64,000 bases of DNA, taken from the NCBI GenBank assembly GCA_964636225.1, contig CAZWQM010000003.1, positions 79,810 to 143,809 on the forward strand. Reading direction: 5' to 3'. The notes under the pieces are model-generated. The model was not told the DNA's origin. It saw only the letters and a list, made by a program, of their open reading frames with translations, and made no database searches. Position numbers and translations under genes: made by a program. Within the stretch, counting starts at the first letter, position 1; the number at the start of each line of letters is the position of its first letter. Positions 58,671 through 64,000 of the stretch are shown in pieces. This DNA comes from UBA1858 sp964636225 (lineage in GTDB: Bacteria > Pseudomonadota > Gammaproteobacteria > UBA4575).

Positions 58671-60991
58671 TACTTAAATACTCCTGGATGAATTTTTTTG
58701 GCTTGTTCTAGAATCTCTTCATCAGAGGCTTCGATACCCTGGTTACGAGGATCTTCCCGCCATTTTTTAATATACCCATCTTTACCACCCCACTCTGCAA
58801 GCAAGGCCTGCTTGCGCATCTTCTCATCCGCTTTCTCTACTTCTACCAAGCATGAGTAAAATGTCGGACTTTTACCAAAGTCAGTTAACATTTCAGAATT
58901 AAGTGCATTGACGTTAACGCCGCCCGGTGTGTTACTGCCTTTGAATTGCTTCTGGGTAGAACACATACCTGACAACATACCTTCAATAATCACCGCATAG
59001 GCGTAGGTTTCACCCCGATCGTTATACAAACGACATAAATCGCCGTCCTGCAGATTGCGCTTGGCCGCTTCTTCAGGACTTAATTCAACCGTAGGCCGTG
59101 ACATCATTGCCTGCAGACGTGGTACGGACTGAAATGAATCGCCAATGAAGTAATGCGATGCACTACTGAGCACCTGTAACGGGTACTTTTCACGCTTGGG
59201 ATCTTCCTGGCCTTCAATTTCCGGCACATAAGTGGGCAATGGATCCACCCCTTCTTCTTTCAGTGCTTCACTGTAAATTTCAATTTTACCACTGGGTGTT
59301 GGCCAGCCGTTCTTCATGAAGTTTCTGCGCTCAGACTCGGTGTTGGCACGCGCCCAGCCATTCTTCTTCAGACCTTCAAATGTAATGCCCTCCATTAATG
59401 GATTGACTTCATCCTTGACCAGAATGTCACGAATGATTTCTTCGTCAGTTTGAGTAAAGGCATTGTCGGTGTCTTTGTCATAACCCATTTTCTTGGCCAG
59501 CATACGGAACAACTCTGAGTTACGTACACTTTCGCCTAAGGGTTCAATGATGGGCTCGTTCATCACGTAGTACCAGTTACCGTAAGTGGCGACCAGATCC
59601 TGACGTTCCAACTGTGTGTCAGCCGGTAAAACGATATCCGCATATTCACAGGTATCAGTCCAGAAAGTTTCATGCACCGCAACAAATAAATCATCACGCA
59701 TTAAACCTCTGCGCACACCGTTAGTGTTAGGTGCACAGTTGGCAGGATCTGAGTTATATATAAATATAGACTTAATTGGCGGATCCAGTTGCTCGCCGTC
59801 ATAACCGACATTGTCATCCAGTGCACGGCCGATCTGCACCATACTGATTAAACGCTTGGAAGCACGATCGCCCAGATCCGGACGATGTAATTTTGCCATG
59901 TCGTGACGTAGCCACATTTCTTCCAGATTACCAAAGCTGGCGCCACCACAACGATGTCTCCAGGAACCGGTAATGCATGGCAGAGTTAAAATTGCGCGAC
60001 ACATTTGTCCCGCATTCTGGTGTCGGTTAAGTCCGTAGTTAGCACGAATCACGGCAATGTTTGCAGAAGCATATTCTGTCGCCAGCTTTTCAATATCTGC
60101 GGCAGGTACACCTGTAATGCTTTCAACTTTGTCCAGCGGATAATCCGGCAGTTTGGTTTCGAGTAACGCTTCCCAGCCTACGGTCTGTTCTTTAAGGAAA
60201 TCAAGATCGTGCATGCCTTTATCCACGATGACTTTCATCATACCCAGAGCCAACGCAGCATCAGTGCCGGGTCGAGGTTGAATGTGCCAGTCTGCCATCA
60301 TCGTGGTACGTGTCTGGCGAGGATCAATCACTACCAGCTTGGCACCGCGTTGCTTGGCCTCACGAATAAACGGAATCGCATGTACGCCGGTACTGACCAG
60401 ATTTGCTCCCCAAAGGATGATGTAGTCTGCTTCCTGAGCCGCTTCATGAATGGAGGTGTTAGCATGCGCCAGGCCGTAGGTATGCAGTCCTGCCCACATG
60501 GCTGCATAAATGCAAATGGATTGCTCCAGACGTGCCGCTTCCATCTTGTTCCAGAAACGGGTGTCCATAGTCCAGTAACCCACCATACCCATGGTGCCTG
60601 AATAGGAATAAGGCTGTACGGCTTCCGAGCTGTAGGTCTCGATTGTTTCTTTAAAGTTGTTAGTAATGGTTTCCAGTGCTTCATCCCAGCTGATACGCTC
60701 AAATTTAGCACCCGGCCCTTTAGGCCCTACACGCTTGTGCGGATATAAAACGCGATTGTCGTTGTAGACGAAATCGAGATAGTGATTAACCTTGTTACAC
60801 AGATAACCACGCGTGATGGGATGGGTAGGATCGCCCTGTACACGTACGGCTTTGCCGGTGGAATCATCTCGCGTGACCAGCATAGAGCACGAATCCGGGC
60901 AATCATGTGGACAAAACGAGTGGTGAACTGAAAAGCCTTCTGGGACTTTTATGCGATCTTTGACTTCCGTGATTTTACTACTGACTGTCAT
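58670..60991 (-). CDS. Cytoplasmic molybdopterin oxidoreductase (DMSO-reductase superfamily)
   Basis: A 773-residue enzyme. The N-terminal [4Fe-4S] site is CPHDCPDSCSM with a fourth Cys in GYLCNKV; the first molybdopterin region has FERISWDEAL and YIILWGANLVSTG; the C-terminal dinucleotide-binding domain has LSPEEAAKRNLQDGDLCRLYNDRG. There is no twin-arginine signal, so it works in the cytoplasm. The metal-ligand residue is not obvious, so substrate cannot be named: formate dehydrogenase, thiosulfate/polysulfide reductase and hydratase-like relatives share this layout. The next gene encodes its likely electron-transfer partner. A strong Shine-Dalgarno (AGGAGGT) precedes the ATG. Confidence 0.8.
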   Translation of the reverse strand: MTVSSKITEVKDRIKVPEGFSVHHSFCPHDCPDSCSMLVTRDDSTGKAVRVQGDPTHPITRGYLCNKVNHYLDFVYNDNRVLYPHKRVGPKGPGAKFERISWDEALETITNNFKETIETYSSEAVQPYSYSGTMGMVGYWTMDTRFWNKMEAARLEQSICIYAAMWAGLHTYGLAHANTSIHEAAQEADYIILWGANLVSTGVHAIPFIREAKQRGAKLVVIDPRQTRTTMMADWHIQPRPGTDAALALGMMKVIVDKGMHDLDFLKEQTVGWEALLETKLPDYPLDKVESITGVPAADIEKLATEYASANIAVIRANYGLNRHQNAGQMCRAILTLPCITGSWRHRCGGASFGNLEEMWLRHDMAKLHRPDLGDRASKRLISMVQIGRALDDNVGYDGEQLDPPIKSIFIYNSDPANCAPNTNGVRRGLMRDDLFVAVHETFWTDTCEYADIVLPADTQLERQDLVATYGNWYYVMNEPIIEPLGESVRNSELFRMLAKKMGYDKDTDNAFTQTDEEIIRDILVKDEVNPLMEGITFEGLKKNGWARANTESERRNFMKNGWPTPSGKIEIYSEALKEEGVDPLPTYVPEIEGQEDPKREKYPLQVLSSASHYFIGDSFQSVPRLQAMMSRPTVELSPEEAAKRNLQDGDLCRLYNDRGETYAYAVIIEGMLSGMCSTQKQFKGSNTPGGVNVNALNSEMLTDFGKSPTFYSCLVEVEKADEKMRKQALLAEWGGKDGYIKKWREDPRNQGIEASDEEILEQAKKIHPGVFK

Positions 60992-61026
60992 GCTTATGAC
61001 CTCCTCAACGCGTGAATCTGTCTCTT

Positions 61027-61055
61027 ATTATAATGGTGTACGTACAAATTACTTA
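61027..61055 (-). promoter_or_regulatory. Candidate promoter of the molybdopterin oxidoreductase operon with spacer palindrome
   Basis: Reading leftwards, a perfect TATAAT lies at plus 61027-61032, about 35 bases before the gene start. The -35 position (61050-61055) reads TAAGTA, a poor match, which suggests an activator. The palindrome TGTACGTACA (61037-61046) sits in the spacer and may bind a regulator. Confidence 0.45.
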
Positions 61056-61148
61056 TTCTCCGAAACATACTACAAGCCCATTTTTAGAACAACATAAGGC
61101 GCATATTTTCAGCCAATACATAAAAATCTGGCTGTTATATAGCCATGT

Positions 61149-62222
61149 TTATAATAGGGGAATCTGCTCTTCGCTCGGTGCCTCGGAATCGTGTATTAAA
61201 TTTGAGATCGAAATGCCTAATAATCGTACTGGCAAGTCCTTGATTACGGCACTTTCAAGCAGCGCGGGAACCACCTTATTAATTGATTTCGCCTTACGAA
61301 ATCCGGCTTTACTGGAGTAACTGCGAGTGACCTGAGTAAAGTCGGAAAACTTTACTTTAACGGTCACTGTTTTACCATGGCCGCCAAACCTCTTTAATTG
61401 CTTTTCCAGTTCCATGCTTTGTGTTTCCAATACTTCAAGCATTTGATCCTGTAAGTGCAAATCTACTTCAAAAGTATCTTCCGTCCCGATCGATTTTCGT
61501 AAACGGTCTGCTTCTACCGGACGAGTATCAATCCCGCGTGATGCGTTGTAATAAAATTGGGCGGACTTACCAAAAACTGGCTGTAATGCTTCCAGTTCCC
61601 AGCTCACCAGATCTTTTCCTGTATATATACCTAGTCCCTGCATTTTTTCTTCAGTGGCAGGACCCACACCAAAGAACTCCCGCACCGATAGTTTTTTCAC
61701 AAACTCTGGCCCTTCTTTGGGTGATATATAAAACAGGCCATCAGGCTTGCCACGGTCGGAGGCAATTTTGGCCAGAAATTTGTTGTAGGATACGCCGGCC
61801 GAAGCCGTCAGTCCGATCTCACGTTTAATCCTTTGGCGTATATCTTTTGCAATCAGCATACTGGAACCTGTCTGTGCAATTTCATCGCTCACATCCAGAA
61901 ACGCTTCATCCAGGGCCAGTGTTTCAATCAGATCTGTATATCTTCTTAGAATTTCGTGAATCTGGCTGGATACTTCCCGATATACCTGAAATCGGGGACG
62001 AACAAATATGGCATGAGGACATTTTCTTTGTGCCAGGCCGCTAGCCATGGCTGAATGAATGCCGTATTCACGTGCTTCATAGCTACAGGTGGCCACCACG
62101 CCACGATGATTCGGATCTCCCCCTACTACCACAGGTTTATTTCGGTATTCAGGAAAATCACGTTGTTCCACAGACGCATAAAATGCGTCCATATCAATGT
62201 GGATAATACTGCGATGAGACAT
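61149..62222 (-). CDS. dinB: DNA polymerase IV (Y family)
   Basis: A 357-residue translesion polymerase. The palm carries IHIDMDAFYASVEQRD and the catalytic LALDEAFLDVS; SAGVSYNKFLAKIASDRGKPDG and the little-finger domain (about residues 240-345) are complete. The C-terminal QIPLL is a plausible beta-clamp binding motif. No LexA-type SOS box was recognised in the 185 bases upstream. Confidence 0.96.
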   Translation of the reverse strand: MSHRSIIHIDMDAFYASVEQRDFPEYRNKPVVVGGDPNHRGVVATCSYEAREYGIHSAMASGLAQRKCPHAIFVRPRFQVYREVSSQIHEILRRYTDLIETLALDEAFLDVSDEIAQTGSSMLIAKDIRQRIKREIGLTASAGVSYNKFLAKIASDRGKPDGLFYISPKEGPEFVKKLSVREFFGVGPATEEKMQGLGIYTGKDLVSWELEALQPVFGKSAQFYYNASRGIDTRPVEADRLRKSIGTEDTFEVDLHLQDQMLEVLETQSMELEKQLKRFGGHGKTVTVKVKFSDFTQVTRSYSSKAGFRKAKSINKVVPALLESAVIKDLPVRLLGISISNLIHDSEAPSEEQIPLL

Positions 62223-62407
62223 TTGATGAAGAAAATGCCAAACGATGAATGCTATTAATAAACATTACTAAAGCACGCATTTAGTTCACAAAGTTGACTG
62301 ATTTCATTGACCCGCTGTGCCGTAAACCGTAGCATTTAGTCATCAAATTTATCACCATGCACAATAATAATGATCATCTCGATCACCCATAACTTTGGAG
62401 ACATGAA

Positions 62408-63019
62408 ATGAGCAGTTCAAATTCTAATCTGCCGGCCATTATACTGGTAGTTGCAGGGATTATTGCATTAGGCGCTTTCTATTACGCCGATCGATCATCT
62501 TCCAGCACCACAGATATTGCCGCCATGACTGATCACGCTGATGTTGAAAGCATGGCCAAATCTAGAGAAAAATACGAAGCGAATAAGTCCGCATTCTCTC
62601 ACTCCGGGTTTAGTGGAACCGCACAAGAGTACCTTTCCCGATTTTCGGGTGGCGTTAAAGCGCCCGCCAAAGATATTCAGGCACACTCTGGTTACTCGGG
62701 TGCTGCGAGTGATTATGTAGAAAAATATGCTTCCGACGAGCTTAAGCAATTGGAGGAGAATGTCAAAGACAACTCGGGCTTCAGTGGTTCGATGAAAGAC
62801 TATGCGGCAGGAAACTATGACAAGCGAAGTGCTCCTTCCAAAATGTCATCTTCAGCCGAATCTTCTTCCAGCAAAGATACCCAGAGTCATTCAGGTTACA
62901 GTGGTTCTATGGAAGACTATGCTGCAGGGGATTATAAAAAGAGCAGCTCAGGTTCCGAATCCATGTCTAACAGCGGTTACCAGGGCAACGTAAAAGACTA
63001 TCTGAAGAAATACAAATAA
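62408..63019 (+). CDS. Membrane-anchored protein with five SG[FY]SG...Y repeats
   Basis: A 203-residue protein of unknown function. One membrane helix (residues about 9-28) is followed by a Ser/Lys/Asp-rich region containing five copies of a motif [HN]SG[FY]xG-x(3)-[DE]Y: residues 65-79, 93-107, 122-137, 161-176 and 188-203. Copies 3 and 4 share SGSMxDYAAGxY. Low-complexity Ser-rich linkers separate them. A TTTGGAGAC ribosome site precedes the ATG. The repeats suggest a binding scaffold, probably periplasmic. Confidence 0.75.
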   Translation: MSSSNSNLPAIILVVAGIIALGAFYYADRSSSSTTDIAAMTDHADVESMAKSREKYEANKSAFSHSGFSGTAQEYLSRFSGGVKAPAKDIQAHSGYSGAASDYVEKYASDELKQLEENVKDNSGFSGSMKDYAAGNYDKRSAPSKMSSSAESSSSKDTQSHSGYSGSMEDYAAGDYKKSSSGSESMSNSGYQGNVKDYLKKYK

Positions 63020-63022
63020 GTC

Positions 63023-63730
63023 TTAATTTACCGGCAGTTTGGCGCGTAACTCATCGCGATCAAACCACCAGTGATTACCTACAATCGCATCAATCATTTT
63101 ACCTAGACGGGCAAACAGCTCGTCTAGGTTATTCAGTTCCAGCATTTCAATCCAAATTTGAATCGACTCTTCATCTTCTATACCACGATGTCGTTTTGCT
63201 ACCATGGCGACCAATTGTTTCGCCAGAAACATTAAACTTTCTTTTTGCTCATCCTGACCGCGCAGTTCGGCCAAATACAAAGCTGCCACACTGGCCACCG
63301 CAGCACCATCTGAGTTGTCCGGTGTTTCGTTAATGATATAAGAAAGCATGTCTACGGATAACGCGGGATCCACAGGATAAGTCACGGCCAACCAGCACGC
63401 CTGACCCAAGGCCGCAATCGAATCATCCTGCTCCGATAAATAAAGTAACTCACAGGCTTCTACAGCCTGTTCATAAAATTCGGTTTCAATGAATGTCTTT
63501 ACCAAAGGACGTGCTTCGTGCCAGCACGCAACATTTTCACCCAGACCCAATTGTGCTCTGGCTACCTTCAGTTTTATTTTCGCGACTTCAACCAGATCCA
63601 CACTCTCGCCTAAGTCTACTAACTGCTGCATCAGCTTTTGTAATTCTTTTTCAAAGAATACACGCGCGTCACCAAGATCCTGACCACTCAAGGTCTCTGA
63701 GCGGGCCTTGGAAAGAATTTCTCTACTCAT
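63023..63730 (-). CDS. Predicted all-helical protein of unknown function
   Basis: A 235-residue soluble protein starting MSREILSKARSETLSG at 63730; the frame stays open to an ATG at 63847 but the added 39 residues look unlike protein core. It is rich in Leu, Ala and Glu with helix-pair spacing resembling TPR or HEAT arrays (ACWHEARPLVKTFIETEFYEQAVEACELLYLSEQDDSIAALGQACWLAV). No catalytic motif is evident. Convergent with the repeat-protein gene, only 3 bases apart. Confidence 0.65.
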   Translation of the reverse strand: MSREILSKARSETLSGQDLGDARVFFEKELQKLMQQLVDLGESVDLVEVAKIKLKVARAQLGLGENVACWHEARPLVKTFIETEFYEQAVEACELLYLSEQDDSIAALGQACWLAVTYPVDPALSVDMLSYIINETPDNSDGAAVASVAALYLAELRGQDEQKESLMFLAKQLVAMVAKRHRGIEDEESIQIWIEMLELNNLDELFARLGKMIDAIVGNHWWFDRDELRAKLPVN

Positions 63731-63885
63731 ATTTGATTTCTTTATATTTGGTTGGGCTTCAAGATTTTTATTCACCAGGTTTTTATTCGATTCAGAGGAC
63801 ACAATGCAAATTGCACGAATATCGTGAATCAAATTAGCAGAACACACTAGCAGAGCAATACATCAGTATGGGGATTCTTTAAACA

Positions 63886-63916
63886 AAAAAAAGCCCCCAA
63901 GGTGGGGGCTTTTTTA
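63886..63916. terminator. Bidirectional rho-independent terminator
   Basis: AGCCCCC (63892-63898) pairs with GGGGGCT (63904-63910) around a 5-base loop, flanked by an A-tract on the left and a T-tract on the right, so it can end transcription from either side. It lies between the helical protein gene and the partial gene at the right edge, both on the minus strand, and most plausibly ends the latter. Confidence 0.88.
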
Positions 63917-63941
63917 ATATCAACGTTAACGTTGTAACAGA

Positions 63942-64000
63942 TTACGCGTAGCCGGCGATTTCGTTGATTCGGGCTGCGACCTTTCGCTCGCCTTCCGACG
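63942..64000 (-). CDS. C-terminal end of an unidentified gene (cut by window edge)
   Basis: Reading leftwards from the edge, the last 18 codons give SEGERKVAARINEIAGYA before a TAA at 63942-63944, closely followed by a strong terminator. The amphipathic helix ending and the terminator fit the end of a real gene, but too little is present to name it. Confidence 0.45.
   Translation of the reverse strand, partial: SEGERKVAARINEIAGYA

Noticed and set aside
62223..62407. LexA SOS box for dinB
   Set aside because: No CTGT-N8-ACAG-type site was found upstream of the dinB start.

Overview
The window reads as a contiguous piece of a gammaproteobacterial chromosome. The strongest reason is gene order: hisC-hisD-hisG-murA-mla genes followed by yrbG-kdsD-kdsC-lptC-lptA-lptB-rpoN-hpf-ptsN-rapZ is the classic gammaproteobacterial envelope/nitrogen-PTS block, and metG...nth flanking an Rnf-type ferredoxin gene is also a gammaproteobacterial arrangement. 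A dsrN-dsrR-like pair, an NAD-dependent isocitrate dehydrogenase and a NarX/NarL-like two-component system hint at a sulfur-oxidising, redox-versatile organism. That lifestyle is inference: no dsrAB, sox or carbon-fixation genes lie in the window.

Layout. 1-2.0 kb: a Nif3-like protein (cut by the left edge) divergent from a DegS-type periplasmic protease. 2.0-6.4 kb: a RimK-associated cassette (retropepsin-like protease, inactive transglutaminase with 7 membrane spans, ATP-grasp ligase, AstE/AspA-type zinc deacylase), the last gene carrying two in-frame stop codons. 6.4-15.0 kb, minus strand: hisC, hisD, an aroG-type DAHP synthase, hisG, murA and the full mlaFEDCB phospholipid transport operon. 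15.1-26.4 kb, plus strand: calcium/sodium exchanger, Kdo synthesis, LPS export, sigma-54, ribosome hibernation and a regulatory PTS with HPr kinase. 26.5-33.6 kb: mgtE, dcd, a LEA2 lipoprotein, mrp, metG, a four-cluster ferredoxin and nth.

33.6-38.1 kb is the most interesting part: a RiPP-type metal-buffering cluster of the HvfA/bufferin class. It has a secreted precursor with seven EGKCG repeats, a DUF692 multinuclear iron enzyme, its DUF2063 partner and a DoxX membrane protein. An FMN-binding glutamate-synthase-like gene broken by a one-base deletion sits between precursor and modifying genes. A near-consensus ECF/sigma-E-type promoter precedes the precursor and a strong terminator follows it.

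38.1-48.3 kb: isocitrate dehydrogenase, a small ribbon-helix-helix regulator with a palindrome over its promoter, rimO, the dsrN/dsrR-like pair, a sensor kinase and regulator, rhodanese, two tiny membrane proteins, an S24 peptidase domain protein and an Atm1-type ABC exporter. 48.3-53.0 kb: nrdA-nrdB behind DnaA and NrdR boxes. 53.0-64.0 kb: mostly poorly characterised genes, including a cytoplasmic molybdopterin oxidoreductase with a flavin/ferredoxin reductase partner, an FNR-box region with a large hairpin, dinB, and a membrane-anchored protein with five SG[FY]SG-type repeats.

Three genes carry reading-frame damage (two nonsense codons in one, single-base deletions in two). Recent pseudogene formation and sequencing or assembly errors cannot be separated from the sequence alone. 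No tRNA, rRNA, CRISPR array, insertion sequence or prophage was seen.
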